Below are positions 19,352 through 28,052 of a DNA stretch of 64,000 nt, piece by piece. Positions within the stretch are counted from its first letter, which is position 1, and each line of letters begins with the position of its first letter. Under the pieces are notes generated by a model that searched no databases, was not told the DNA's origin, and was given only the letters and a program-made list of their open reading frames with translations. Source of the stretch: Idiomarina zobellii (lineage in GTDB: Bacteria > Pseudomonadota > Gammaproteobacteria > Enterobacterales > Alteromonadaceae); NCBI RefSeq assembly GCF_900100855.1, contig NZ_FNCB01000001.1, positions 360,343-424,342 of the forward strand, read 5' to 3'. A program made the translations under genes and the position numbers.

Positions 19352-21433
19352 TTAAAGCGCTTGCACCGATTCTTCATCAATTTGTGCGCCGAAGCGTTTT
19401 TTCAACTCCATAACGCCATTATCTTTTTCCAAACGTTCTAAAGCACGCTTATGTCGATATTCATTGATACGCTGTTGCAGCATAAGGGGCGTAGGGTTTG
19501 CCGGTGTACCTACAGCAAATGATACCACCGCGCTGCTTCCCAAGAGTCCTTGTAAAGACTCTCTCACAGCCTGCTCTGTCGCATTATTTAGAAGGGACTG
19601 TTGATCGCTGTTGACTAAAATAGTCCAGTTATCCCCTTCGTTGTCCTGTAATTCGGAGTTCAGTAACACCTGTCGAGCCAAACCGGAAATATCCATACCC
19701 GCTATCATGGCGCTCCAGCGGTCAATGTCAGCTGCATCCTTAATTTCATCGGTAATTTCAGGGTAGTCGTAGCTGCTCGGGGCTGCATCGGAAGAATGCG
19801 GCTGCCCAGAGGTGTCAGCACTTCCTTGCGGGATTTCAGAAGACACGACTGGCTCAGTCTCTTTAAGCTTAGGCGCCTCTGGTGCCTGTGCCCGGGGTGC
19901 TTGTTTCTGCGGCGTTTCTCGAAAGTCTTTAGAAGCTATTTCATCTGGCTTTTTTTTTTGCATTAAGTCTTGCCGCATTTGCAGCAAGTCATCAAGACCC
20001 GATGCATCAGGCTGATCTTGTGATGCTTCTTCTTGCTCAGACACATTGTCGTTCGATTGCTGCGCCACCTGGTTATGTGGCTCCGATTTCTCCACCATGT
20101 CAGGAGTTGGTTCGTATGAATCTGCAAATTCATCGGTATTACCAAAGCTCACTGGCTCTTCATTGATTTCAGGAGGCTGTTCCGGCGTAGGCCGGTCGTC
20201 ATGATACTCTGGTTTTAATTCTGGTTTTAATTCTGATTTTAGTTCTGGCTCTGGCCCGCCTGAAGGCTCATTTGGTTTCGACAATTCAGCGGCTAAAGGT
20301 GTTTCTTCGCCGTTTGTCTCTTCGCCATTTGTTTCGTCAGTTAAAGGGCCTGCCTTAGGTCGAAATGCCAATAAACGAAGCAAGGTCATTTCCAGACCAC
20401 TTCTGGCATCCACTGCATAAGGCTGCTCTCGCCGCCCTTCCAACACTATGCGATAAAATACTTGTATAAGTTCCGCCGGCATTTGGCGCAACAGCGGCTT
20501 TATTATTTCTGCGTCATCAAATGCCTGCTGTGCATCAGGTAGCTGCTGCATGAGAGCCAGCTGGTGCAGCATATTCTGCATTTCGACAAGCACGGAGCTT
20601 AAATCGGGAACAACAGCAACCATGGTATCAACACGTTGCATTAACGACGCCGCATCGTTATTTAATACATCTTTTAGCAGGCCAGCTATGTCAGCAGTGG
20701 GTACATTACCCAGCATTTGCCGAACACTGTCTAACAGCACTTCTCCATGACCCTGAGCAATAGCTTGGTCAGTCAGGCTCAGTGCATCTCGCATACTGCC
20801 TTTTGCGGCTCGCGCAAGTAAAGAAAGTGAGGTGGAATCCGCTGAAATACCTTCCTGCTGCAAAACATGCTGCAGCTGACCGGCAATATCTTCTTTTGAA
20901 AGCGCTTTTAAATTAAATTGTAAGCAACGGGAAAGTACGGTCACTGGTAGTTTTTGCGGATCAGTTGTGGCCAGCAAGAACTTAACATGCTCCGGTGGCT
21001 CTTCCAGGGTTTTAAGAAGTGCATTGAAGCTATGACGCGACAGCATGTGTACCTCATCAATAAGGTACACTTTGTAACGCCCCCGAGTTGGACGGTACTG
21101 GACGTTATCGAGGAGCTCTCGCGTATCTTCTACTTTTGTTCGCGACGCCGCATCAATTTCTAACAAGTCGACAAAGCGTCCCTGATCAATTTCCTGGCAA
21201 GCAGAACATTGCCCGCATGGAGTTGAAGTCACTCCCGTATCGCAATTCAGAGCCTTAGCCAGAATTCGAGCTATTGTGGTTTTGCCAACGCCGCGCGTTC
21301 CGGAAAAGAGGTAAGCATGGTGAAGCCTTTGCTTAAGCAACGCATGTTCTAATGGTTTCAATACATGCTGCTGCCCAACCACCTCAGAGAACTGAGACGG
21401 TCGCCACTTTCTTGCCAGAACTTGATAACTCAT
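19352..21433 (-). CDS. dnaX: DNA polymerase III subunits tau and gamma
   Basis: This 693-residue clamp-loader ATPase has Walker [10 protein letters not shown] at 45-53, zinc-finger cysteines at 64, 73, 76 and 79, and DEVHMLS for Walker B. Domain III is followed by a long Pro/Glu-rich linker and a C-terminal tau domain that binds polymerase and helicase. An A10 run at codons 492-495 (19950-19959) is placed so that a one-base slip would end translation within a few codons, giving a gamma-like product of about 497 residues. It lies 21 bases after apt. Confidence 0.96.
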   Translation of the reverse strand: MSYQVLARKWRPSQFSEVVGQQHVLKPLEHALLKQRLHHAYLFSGTRGVGKTTIARILAKALNCDTGVTSTPCGQCSACQEIDQGRFVDLLEIDAASRTKVEDTRELLDNVQYRPTRGRYKVYLIDEVHMLSRHSFNALLKTLEEPPEHVKFLLATTDPQKLPVTVLSRCLQFNLKALSKEDIAGQLQHVLQQEGISADSTSLSLLARAAKGSMRDALSLTDQAIAQGHGEVLLDSVRQMLGNVPTADIAGLLKDVLNNDAASLMQRVDTMVAVVPDLSSVLVEMQNMLHQLALMQQLPDAQQAFDDAEIIKPLLRQMPAELIQVFYRIVLEGRREQPYAVDARSGLEMTLLRLLAFRPKAGPLTDETNGEETNGEETPLAAELSKPNEPSGGPEPELKSELKPELKPEYHDDRPTPEQPPEINEEPVSFGNTDEFADSYEPTPDMVEKSEPHNQVAQQSNDNVSEQEEASQDQPDASGLDDLLQMRQDLMQKKKPDEIASKDFRETPQKQAPRAQAPEAPKLKETEPVVSSEIPQGSADTSGQPHSSDAAPSSYDYPEITDEIKDAADIDRWSAMIAGMDISGLARQVLLNSELQDNEGDNWTILVNSDQQSLLNNATEQAVRESLQGLLGSSAVVSFAVGTPANPTPLMLQQRINEYRHKRALERLEKDNGVMELKKRFGAQIDEESVQAL
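19950..19960 (-). promoter_or_regulatory. Putative dnaX slippage/frameshift site
   Basis: On the minus strand C is followed by ten A and GCC, read in frame as CAA-AAA-AAA-AAG. Gaining one A, or a -1 frameshift, leads to GCC-AGA-TGA. Losing one A leads to AGC-CAG-ATG-AAA-TAG. Both alternatives stop within about 15 bases, as expected for making gamma. I found no strong upstream Shine-Dalgarno-like stimulator or downstream hairpin, which points towards polymerase or ribosome slippage on the A run. Confidence 0.6.
20208..20243 (-). repeat. Tandem 12-base repeat in the dnaX linker
   Basis: Three consecutive 12-base units, TCTGGTTTTAAT twice and then TCTGATTTTAGT (plus-strand reading), encode [12 protein letters not shown] in the disordered linker of tau. 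A second short repeat nearby encodes NGEET twice (about 20302-20336). These in-frame repeats can change copy number without destroying the protein. Confidence 0.8.
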
Positions 21434-21454
21434 AAGAAACTCAGGTTATAGTTT

Positions 21455-21988
21455 TTAGAATTGACACAAGGTATAGCACGCAACACCCGCTTGCCGCAAT
21501 TTATCTTCGCCACCGAGTTCAGGCAAAGAAACAACGAAAGCGGCTTCCGCAACCGTTGCTCCAGTCGAACGAATCAGCTTATCTGCGGCTAAAACAGTTC
21601 CACCGGTAGCCAATAAGTCATCGATAATGAGAACCTTATCATTGCTCGTTAAAGCGTTCTCATGCATTTGTAGCTCATCAGTACCATATTCCAGTGCGTA
21701 AGTTTGACTGACGATATTACCGGGAAGCTTTCCGGGCTTTCTTAGTAACGTTATGCCACAACCAAGTGCGTAAGCTAATGCCGACCCGAATAAGAAACCC
21801 CGAGCTTCAATAGCCGCAATTTGGGTCACTCCACTTTTTTCATAACGCTGTTTAAGTGCATCAATACTGCTCTTAAAAGCATCGTGATTTTGCAATAGTG
21901 GAGTAATATCCCGGAAAACAATTCCCGGTTTTGGGTAGTCGTGAATAGCACCGATAGAGTCCTTCACTTCCTTTAGACTTGCTTCCAT
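21455..21988 (-). CDS. apt: Adenine phosphoribosyltransferase
   Basis: This 177-residue purine-salvage enzyme converts adenine and PRPP to AMP. The PRPP-binding loop VLIIDDLLATGGT and the N-terminal DYPKPGIVFRDITPLL are diagnostic, and AAIEARGFLFG fits the family. The length is typical (E. coli 183). It is upstream of dnaX on the same strand, as in E. coli. Confidence 0.96.
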   Translation of the reverse strand: MEASLKEVKDSIGAIHDYPKPGIVFRDITPLLQNHDAFKSSIDALKQRYEKSGVTQIAAIEARGFLFGSALAYALGCGITLLRKPGKLPGNIVSQTYALEYGTDELQMHENALTSNDKVLIIDDLLATGGTVLAADKLIRSTGATVAEAAFVVSLPELGGEDKLRQAGVACYTLCQF

Positions 21989-22005
21989 AAATCCTTGCTC
22001 TTCAG

Positions 22006-22392
22006 TTAAGCAACCGCTTTAGCTGACCAATTCTGGACAGAGTCTACTAAATACTCTGCATCCAACGGCTTAGATAAACATTGTGTTGCACCGGCGGCCA
22101 GTGCTTTAGGCTCTACCTCAACTAATGAGTCAGTCGACATAAAGAGTAACGGTGCATTTCTATAGTTCTCGAGTTCTCTCAAGTTTTTCAACAGCGAGAA
22201 ACCGTCCATGACCGGCATTTTGTGGTCAATGAGAATAATATCGTAGTAATCTTTTTTGGCCTTACTAAGACCGTCAAGCCCATCTTGGGCAGTTTGAATG
22301 TCGAGCTTTAACGGCTCTAACATTCTACGAATTGCCTGAAGCGTGTTGTCTTTATCTTCGACAATAAGCATTGAAATGGACATAACTGTCAC
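22006..22392 (-). CDS. Single-domain response regulator (CheY-like)
   Basis: This is a 128-residue receiver domain with no output domain. The phosphoacceptor is D56 in IILIDHKMP; E12/D13, T87 and K108 (LSKPLD) complete the active site. It has no sensor kinase next to it, so its partner is unknown. The gene precedes apt by 17 bases on the same strand. The start is GTG at 22392 with AAGG five bases upstream; an ATG three codons later is the alternative. Confidence 0.85.
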   Translation of the reverse strand: MTVMSISMLIVEDKDNTLQAIRRMLEPLKLDIQTAQDGLDGLSKAKKDYYDIILIDHKMPVMDGFSLLKNLRELENYRNAPLLFMSTDSLVEVEPKALAAGATQCLSKPLDAEYLVDSVQNWSAKAVA

Positions 22393-22422
22393 TTACACCT
22401 TAAGCCTTTTACAGCTTGACTA

Positions 22423-22545
22423 TTAGGCAGATAACACTTGTATTAGGCGCAGTACTAATGGCAAGCAGCCTGCGATAACAAACAAGACAATAGCGAACAA
22501 CAAATAACCGAACCCAGCAGGTTCTTTAAACGACTCTGATGACAT
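22423..22545 (-). CDS. Small membrane protein, 40 residues
   Basis: This ORF is too short for standard gene finding. It reads MSSESFKEPAGFGYLLFA at the start, followed by one strongly hydrophobic helix (about residues 13-33), and ends VLRLIQVLSA. A near-perfect ribosome-binding site GGAGG lies eight bases before the ATG, and a TATGAT box (22576-22581) precedes it. It sits alone between the TPR-operon terminator and the response-regulator gene, on the same strand. I do not recognise a family. The good ribosome-binding site and helix make it likely to be real. Confidence 0.65.
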   Translation of the reverse strand: MSSESFKEPAGFGYLLFAIVLFVIAGCLPLVLRLIQVLSA

Positions 22546-22618
22546 ACCATCTACCTCCTAAATAAGTCGAGGCAGATCATACTTGATCCTTCCGGTTGAT
22601 AAAAGCAGTTCAGCCAAT

Positions 22619-22651
22619 AAAAAACCCGACCTAATTAGGCCGGGTTTTTTT
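22619..22651 (-). terminator. Terminator after the TonB operon, upstream of the small membrane protein gene
   Basis: A nearly perfect palindrome (CCCG-A-CCTAATTAGG-C-CGGG, 22625-22644) is flanked by six A on one side and seven T on the other. It can therefore terminate transcription in either direction. On the minus strand it lies upstream of the TPR gene stop-to-start order, so it ends transcription arriving from the 40-residue membrane protein side only if read in plus; for minus-strand transcripts it follows the TPR gene at 22678. Confidence 0.85.
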
Positions 22652-22677
22652 AAGATAACGAACGCTATCAGGTTAAA

Positions 22678-23970
22678 TTATAATTCAATGCCTTTGCGTT
22701 TCGCGGTTGATTGAATATAACCTTTCCAGCTGCGAGCACTACGACGTTGACCGTCGAATTTAGCTGCTTCGTTAACGTATCTCATTGCCTGGCGGTAGTC
22801 ACCACCGTAGAAATACGCTTCAGCTAAAGACATATAAACACGACCTTCGTCACGACCTTCTAAATAGTCCAATGCTTTTTTCAAAGGCTCTGCTGCTGCA
22901 ATGTACTGTTCGTTTAGCAGCATAATGTTACCGCGTTTACGATAGTACTCACCTTTGTTATCGGCATCTTCTGCAGCTTCCGCTGCACGAAGGTACCATT
23001 CAACCGCTTTATCTAGCGTTTTCGCACGATGATAGCTGTTTGCTATGGTCGCGAAATTCTTAGCGGTTTGCTCAATATCGCCTGCTTCTACATGCTTTTC
23101 CATAGTAGTAGCTGCTTTATACGGAATACCTTCATTATCATAAAGCTGAACCAGCATTTTAAATTGGCTTTCTTTATCTAGGTATCCTGCTAAATAAGCA
23201 ACTTCTATGGTTTGAAGCGCTTTCGCTAAGTTCTCTTCCAGCATGTAGAACTGCGCTAACTGCGGCCACCATTGAGTCACTTCAGGAAGCTTATTCAAGC
23301 CTTCCTCAAGTACCCCAATTGCATCCGAGTACATTTTACGCTCGTAGTAAGAAGCCATCATTAACGTGTAAACGTTTTTGTCCGGCTCTCCATACTCTAG
23401 CGCAGCTTCAGCAAATGGGATTATCTGAGCGAATTCCTTCTTCTGGTAATAGGCATTCGCCATGTACAAGAAGACTTGAGGATCTTTCTCGCCAGTAAAC
23501 TGAACCCACTTACGAAGGTACTCGATAGACTGGTCATACTTTTCTTCCTGAAGGCTGATTTGGCCAACAAGTTTCATAGCTGCAGCTTGGTCACTCCAGC
23601 CTAAAACATCTTGGTCAACCGAGCTTTTCAAGACTCTCAAAGCATCCGCCATACGCTCGTCAGCAGCATAGAGGTTACCAAGGAAGCGACCTAAATACGC
23701 AGAGTCGTAGCCAGGATCTGGCTCCTGCTCTTCCAGTACCGCTATCGCTTCTTTAATTTGCTCTTCTTCGTAAAGCTCGAACGCATCCATAATAGCGCGA
23801 CCAATACTTTGCGAAGCCGCTTTATTGTCGCGAGCTTTTTTCTGCGCCTCAACGGTCTCTTTGTCCGGAATGTTGAAGCCAAGGTCCTGGGCCGAAGCCT
23901 GGACCGTGGTCATCGACATAACCGAAACAAAAGCCAGGGCACTAACAAATGTTTTCGCTAAATATTTCAT
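22678..23970 (-). CDS. TPR protein of the TonB2-type energy-transduction operon
   Basis: This 430-residue protein opens with a Sec signal peptide (about residues 1-27, ending ASA) and then consists of repeated 34-residue helical units, for example DQSIEYLRKWVQFTGEKDPQ and EWYLRAAEAAEDADNKGEYY. These are tetratricopeptide repeats. It is likely periplasmic. It is the last gene of the cluster DUF3450-TtpC-ExbB-ExbD-TonB-TPR, starting three bases after tonB. Such TPR proteins accompany TonB2-like systems in Vibrio, Shewanella and relatives; their molecular role is not settled. Confidence 0.87.
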   Translation of the reverse strand: MKYLAKTFVSALAFVSVMSMTTVQASAQDLGFNIPDKETVEAQKKARDNKAASQSIGRAIMDAFELYEEEQIKEAIAVLEEQEPDPGYDSAYLGRFLGNLYAADERMADALRVLKSSVDQDVLGWSDQAAAMKLVGQISLQEEKYDQSIEYLRKWVQFTGEKDPQVFLYMANAYYQKKEFAQIIPFAEAALEYGEPDKNVYTLMMASYYERKMYSDAIGVLEEGLNKLPEVTQWWPQLAQFYMLEENLAKALQTIEVAYLAGYLDKESQFKMLVQLYDNEGIPYKAATTMEKHVEAGDIEQTAKNFATIANSYHRAKTLDKAVEWYLRAAEAAEDADNKGEYYRKRGNIMLLNEQYIAAAEPLKKALDYLEGRDEGRVYMSLAEAYFYGGDYRQAMRYVNEAAKFDGQRRSARSWKGYIQSTAKRKGIEL

Positions 23971-23973
23971 TTC

Positions 23974-24585
23974 TTAGTTCCCATCCATTGTAAAGTCGAG
24001 CTGGACGGTCATACCTTCCTGACGAACAGGCTTGCCGTCAATGATTTTCGGCTTGTACTTCCAGCGCAACAATGCGCGACGAGCTTCACGGTCAAATACT
24101 CGACGAGGTTCAGAGTCAATGACTTCAACGTCAGTTACACCACCTTGTTGATCGATAGTGAACCGTAGTTGAACCCAACCTTCCGTGCCATTACGAGCCG
24201 CTTGAGGTGGGTAGCGTGGTTCGATACGAACGATAGGCGTTGCATCACCATCGCTGCTCAAACCTCCGCCAGGACCGGAAAGACCGGTGTCAGCTCCACC
24301 AACATCCACATCAAAGCCCATGTTCATGTTTAGGCTTGAGTCTGAGGTATCAGGCTCAGACTGTGGTGTTTCTGGCGGCTGCTCTGGTGGCGGCGGTGGC
24401 GGCGGCGGAGTACGCCGACGCTCTTGTACGTCAGACTCAGGTGGCGACGTTACGATGTCAATGACCGGTGTTGGAGGCGGCGCATCGTTGCGCTGCGCTC
24501 CTCCGCCGATTAAGTAAGCCATGAAAGCAAACAAAGCAAACGTAACGGCCGCACCTAGTAGTAAAGATACTAAAAAGCGCACCAT
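23974..24585 (-). CDS. tonB: Energy transducer TonB
   Basis: This 203-residue protein has one N-terminal membrane helix (about residues 4-27), a Pro-rich periplasmic spacer containing eight consecutive prolines, and a C-terminal TonB domain (RIEPRYPPQAARNGTEGWVQ, EVIDSEPRRVFDREARRAL). It transmits proton-motive force from ExbB/ExbD to outer-membrane receptors. The short spacer fits TonB2-type proteins. It lies one base after exbD. Confidence 0.93.
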   Translation of the reverse strand: MVRFLVSLLLGAAVTFALFAFMAYLIGGGAQRNDAPPPTPVIDIVTSPPESDVQERRRTPPPPPPPPEQPPETPQSEPDTSDSSLNMNMGFDVDVGGADTGLSGPGGGLSSDGDATPIVRIEPRYPPQAARNGTEGWVQLRFTIDQQGGVTDVEVIDSEPRRVFDREARRALLRWKYKPKIIDGKPVRQEGMTVQLDFTMDGN

Positions 24586-24586
24586 A

Positions 24587-24988
24587 TTAGTTAGTCTCCG
24601 CTGCTATGGATATCTTATCGATACCCGCTTCCTTAATTTGGTCCATGACTTCAACGACGCGACCATGTTCAGCTTCTTTATCTGCCTGAATAACCACTAA
24701 GTCGGTAGGTTGCTCTGCTAGCATACGTTCTAAGTTTGCAGCAACGCGTTTAACGTCGACTTGGCGTTTATCCATCCAGATTTCACCAGTATCACGAATT
24801 GCGATAAAGATGTTAGCTGAAGGCTCCTTGTTCGCCTGATTAGCTTCAGGTTTATTAACCTGAATACCAGCTTCTTTAACGAATGAAGTCGTTACGATAA
24901 AGAAGATCAACATGATGAAGACGATGTCGAGCATCGGCGTCATATCGATAGACGCATCTTCTTCTTCTCGATTACGATTACGTGCCAT
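24587..24988 (-). CDS. exbD: Biopolymer transport protein ExbD
   Basis: This 133-residue protein has a single N-terminal membrane helix (MLDIVFIMLIFFIVTTSF, residues 19-36) with the conserved proton-path Asp at residue 21, then a periplasmic ExbD/TolR domain. It pairs with the adjacent ExbB (12 bases upstream) in the motor that powers TonB. The length is normal for the family (E. coli ExbD 141). Confidence 0.94.
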   Translation of the reverse strand: MARNRNREEEDASIDMTPMLDIVFIMLIFFIVTTSFVKEAGIQVNKPEANQANKEPSANIFIAIRDTGEIWMDKRQVDVKRVAANLERMLAEQPTDLVVIQADKEAEHGRVVEVMDQIKEAGIDKISIAAETN

Positions 24989-25000
24989 AGTTTTACTCTC

Positions 25001-25525
25001 TTAGTGATGTGGCAAACTGTCAACCAGGCCTTCTTTCGCGCGACGAACCTTACTTTCAAGTCGAGTTGCGAAAAACATGCCGGATAAAGCTGCAACCATA
25101 CCCGCCATTGTTGGGATAGTTGCCATCGAAATACCCGATGCCATTAGACGAGGGTTACCCGTCCCTTGCACTGCCATGATTTCGAAAACCGTAATCATAC
25201 CGGTTACAGTCCCTAACAGTCCGACTAACGGACACAAGGCAACACAAGTTTTAATTAACAGAATACGAGCATTCAGTTTATCGTTCGCTTCGGAAATCCA
25301 TGCTTCACGGATTCTATGGGCGTACCATGAGGTGGTGTCCTTACGGGCATCCCACTTCGCAATAATTTCGTTGCGAAGCTTAGGGAATGCGCCGGTAAGG
25401 TACCAATAACGCTCAATCATCAGTACCCACATTAGAAAGAGCACCCCCATGACGATGAACAATACATCGCCACCGGTAGCCAGAAAATCCCTGATAGATT
25501 CCCAAAGTTCCATCAGGTAAAGCAT
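25001..25525 (-). CDS. exbB: ExbB-type proton channel subunit
   Basis: This 174-residue MotA/TolQ/ExbB protein has three membrane helices. The first is near the N-terminus (GGDVLFIVMGVLFLMWVLMI) and the last two hold the family motif region CVALCPLVGLLGTVTGMI. It is shorter than E. coli ExbB (244), as usual for the ExbB2 type. AAGGAG six bases before the ATG supports the start. It sits between the TtpC-like gene and exbD. Confidence 0.93.
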   Translation of the reverse strand: MLYLMELWESIRDFLATGGDVLFIVMGVLFLMWVLMIERYWYLTGAFPKLRNEIIAKWDARKDTTSWYAHRIREAWISEANDKLNARILLIKTCVALCPLVGLLGTVTGMITVFEIMAVQGTGNPRLMASGISMATIPTMAGMVAALSGMFFATRLESKVRRAKEGLVDSLPHH

Positions 25526-25528
25526 GGG

Positions 25529-26896
25529 TTACTCCTTCTCCGAGTGCGCAGCTACGATTCCCGCTGCCTGTTCGTCCAGAATGTGAACGATAGACTTAGC
25601 GCGAGATGCCACAATACTGTGAGCCAAAATCAATGGAATAGCCGCGATAAGACCCATAGCTGTTGTTACCAACGCCATTGAGATATCGCCTGCCATGATC
25701 TTCGGATCACCGGTACCGAACAGTGTGATTGACTGGAACGTACCAATCATACCAACAACTGTACCTAATAGACCAAGCAATGGTGCGATAGCTGCGAAGA
25801 TCTTGATGACGTTTACGCCACTGTCGATTTTCGGAGTTTCGCGCAGAATCGCTTCGTCCAATTTCAGTTCTAAGTTTTCAGGATCGGCATTCTTGTTCTC
25901 TTGATACACTTTCAGGATACGACCTAAAGCGTTGCTGTCTTTCGGGCTGTCAGGATTTTTCAGCTGCGAACGGATTTTGCCTGCAGCGCCAGTCAGCGTG
26001 ATCAGCTTGAACAGAGAAATTAATAGACCGATGATTAATACAGCGGTAATAACATAACCAACTGTACCACCTTGGTGATAACGCTCAGAAAGTGTTGCTT
26101 TTTGAGTTAACAGACCAAGAATCTGACCTTTAGATGGGTCAAGGAAAACACCTTCGTAACCACTTTCAGTGTTCACAAAGTCTTGCGCTTGTCCTGTAGC
26201 ACCACCTTCTGGTTGACGACCTAACGGCTGAACTTGTTCAGTCGTGTCGTTATAAACCAGGTATTGGTCATCAGAAATAAGGTTAAAAGTACCTAAACGA
26301 ACAACTTCGCGTTGCTCAGTACCACCGTCAAGCAGAGTTACTTCAGTGTTAAACTTAACCACTTTACCTGACTGAACCATTTCTGTAAGAAGTGCTTGCC
26401 AAAGCTCTTCTAACTCTTCCAGAGTTGGAAGCTCTTTTGCTTCAGATAAGCTTTCCAGAACGTCTTCACGACCTGGGTACTGAGCACTGATAATTGATGT
26501 TGCGATACGACCGATAGTTTCTGTTGCCGCACCACGAACAACACCAAACATTTCGCCCAGTGTACCTTTCGCGTTCTCTAGCTCTTGCTCTTTGTTAGCA
26601 AGCGCTACTTCGTTTTCAGAAAATTGATTCTGCAAACGTTTACCACGTGCTTTCTCGTCTTCTAACTGTTGCTTAGCACGGTTTAGCATTGCTTGCTTGT
26701 CAGCACGCGCTGCTGTGAACTCGCGCTCACGCTCAGCATTTAATTCACGAGAAGAAACACGGTTTTTCTCAACTAGCTGTAACAGCTCGTCAAGGTTCTT
26801 AGCTTCAGATGTATCCTGAGCTTGTGCAGCGAGAGTCGTACCGGCAGAAAGGGTGACTGCTGCTGCAATCATTAACGATTTTACTAATTTATTCAT
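25529..26896 (-). CDS. TtpC-like MotA/TolQ/ExbB family protein
   Basis: This 455-residue protein has a signal peptide (ending TTLAAQAQ), a periplasmic coiled-coil region (about residues 35-115, rich in Glu/Lys/Gln) and, after residue 270, an ExbB-like domain with three helices and the motif FAAIAPLLGLLGTVVGMIG. This long ExbB with an extra periplasmic domain is the TtpC architecture required for TonB2 function in Vibrio. It precedes the small exbB by three bases and overlaps the DUF3450 gene upstream by four. Confidence 0.88.
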   Translation of the reverse strand: MNKLVKSLMIAAAVTLSAGTTLAAQAQDTSEAKNLDELLQLVEKNRVSSRELNAEREREFTAARADKQAMLNRAKQQLEDEKARGKRLQNQFSENEVALANKEQELENAKGTLGEMFGVVRGAATETIGRIATSIISAQYPGREDVLESLSEAKELPTLEELEELWQALLTEMVQSGKVVKFNTEVTLLDGGTEQREVVRLGTFNLISDDQYLVYNDTTEQVQPLGRQPEGGATGQAQDFVNTESGYEGVFLDPSKGQILGLLTQKATLSERYHQGGTVGYVITAVLIIGLLISLFKLITLTGAAGKIRSQLKNPDSPKDSNALGRILKVYQENKNADPENLELKLDEAILRETPKIDSGVNVIKIFAAIAPLLGLLGTVVGMIGTFQSITLFGTGDPKIMAGDISMALVTTAMGLIAAIPLILAHSIVASRAKSIVHILDEQAAGIVAAHSEKE

Positions 26897-27681
26897 TCTG
26901 CACTCTCCGCTGCGAATACTGGAAGTTTCACCAGATCGTAAGCTGTTTGCTTACGTGACATACGAATCGCTTGGGTCAGAGGACGGATAAACTCGTCTTC
27001 CAAAGCAGTCCACTCATCAGTTTCGTTGTTGTAAATCCAAGCGTTTCTCAAATCGAGAGACTGTGCCAGGAATGCAACACGACCCATGTGGAAATAGTCA
27101 ACAGCCACTTGCTCACCGTCTACTTCCAAGTTGCCTTGGTAAGAAATCAAGCCCGAACCGTAATCCATTTCTGTCTGGTACGCTTCAATGATTTGACGGA
27201 ATTGCTCAGACGTTGAAACGTTTGCGCTGTCCATAATGTCGCGCAGACCTTCAACACGTTCCATACGCTTCTCGCGGTGAATTGGAATATCCAACTTCAC
27301 AAATTGCTCTAACGCATCGATCATTTCGTACATAAGAGGAACAACGCCCTGCTTAGTACGTTCGATGCCGTCAATTTGCTTCTGCAAAGAGGCTAACGTT
27401 GCTTCTTGGTCATTAACCAAGCGCTGAACGTGGTCGTTGTAAACTTTCAAGTTCTCGTACTCAGCAACAACTGAGCGATACTCGATAAGAAGATCCTGGC
27501 TTTGCTCAAACAGAGAGTTCACTTTCTCTTGAGATTGAGCGTCCGCTTCAAGAATCTTTTTCTCTTCGTTTTGTAGCTTAGCTACATCGACTTGCTGTGC
27601 AGCGGCAACGCCGGTGCCAGCAAACGCCATCACACCCATCAGGGTTGCAGCGAGTTTGGTTCTTTTGATTACTTTGGTCAT
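26893..27681 (-). CDS. DUF3450 periplasmic coiled-coil protein
   Basis: The protein has 262 residues from the ATG at 27681, chosen because it opens directly with a signal peptide (MTKVIKRTKLAATLMG, cleavage near GVAAAQQ). The longer reading adds 18 residues ahead of the signal. The mature part is a long coiled coil (about residues 30-110) followed by a globular region with YFHMGRVAF and WTALEDEFIRPL, as in the DUF3450 family. It is the first gene of the TonB operon. The function is unknown, but its constant association with TtpC suggests a periplasmic partner of the motor. Confidence 0.85.
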   Translation of the reverse strand: MTKVIKRTKLAATLMGVMAFAGTGVAAAQQVDVAKLQNEEKKILEADAQSQEKVNSLFEQSQDLLIEYRSVVAEYENLKVYNDHVQRLVNDQEATLASLQKQIDGIERTKQGVVPLMYEMIDALEQFVKLDIPIHREKRMERVEGLRDIMDSANVSTSEQFRQIIEAYQTEMDYGSGLISYQGNLEVDGEQVAVDYFHMGRVAFLAQSLDLRNAWIYNNETDEWTALEDEFIRPLTQAIRMSRKQTAYDLVKLPVFAAESAE

Positions 27682-27771
27682 AGTTCCCAACCAATTTGAC
27701 TTAACTTCCGCTTCAACGCCTAAGGCGCGAAACACCAGTTGTTTGAATGACGAAAAGATCTCGTTCTACGG

Positions 27772-27799
27772 TTTATAGTATTGTCGACAAAAGCGACAA
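27772..27799 (-). promoter_or_regulatory. Putative promoter/operator of the TonB operon
   Basis: On the minus strand TTGTCG (27799-27794) and TATAAA (27777-27772) are spaced by 16 bases. The spacer contains the other half of an inverted repeat TTGTCG-N7-CGACAA (27781-27799), including the perfect palindrome TTGTCGACAA. A repressor could bind between the promoter elements. The transcript leader to the DUF3450 ATG would be about 85 bases. Confidence 0.45.
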
Positions 27800-28023
27800 T
27801 GACCAAGAATACTCCCACGATGACTATACGCTGTCAACCAAGTCAACCTGAGTTAACCGCGCTATAGCTATCGCTTCAATTCTATACTGTAGAACACGGA
27901 TCTGGACTCGTACAATCTCCAGATTTTATGACAACGTCCTGTCGTCAAACCATTTCATAGCTTCAAATTCGGTAGAAACTACCTATTCTTGGCTACTACT
28001 CCTGTTTTGAATAGTATCACTTT

Positions 28024-28052
28024 TTGATCCACGAACAACACTAGCTTATAAA
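28024..28052 (+). promoter_or_regulatory. Putative promoter of the priC operon
   Basis: TTGATC (28024-28029) and TATAAA (28047-28052) are separated by 17 bases, about 106 bases before the priC start codon. It is the best sigma-70-like match on the plus strand in this gap. Confidence 0.4.

Noticed and set aside
24240..24517. Gly/Ser/Ala-rich plus-strand ORFs
   Set aside because: They are antisense readings of the TonB proline-rich spacer.
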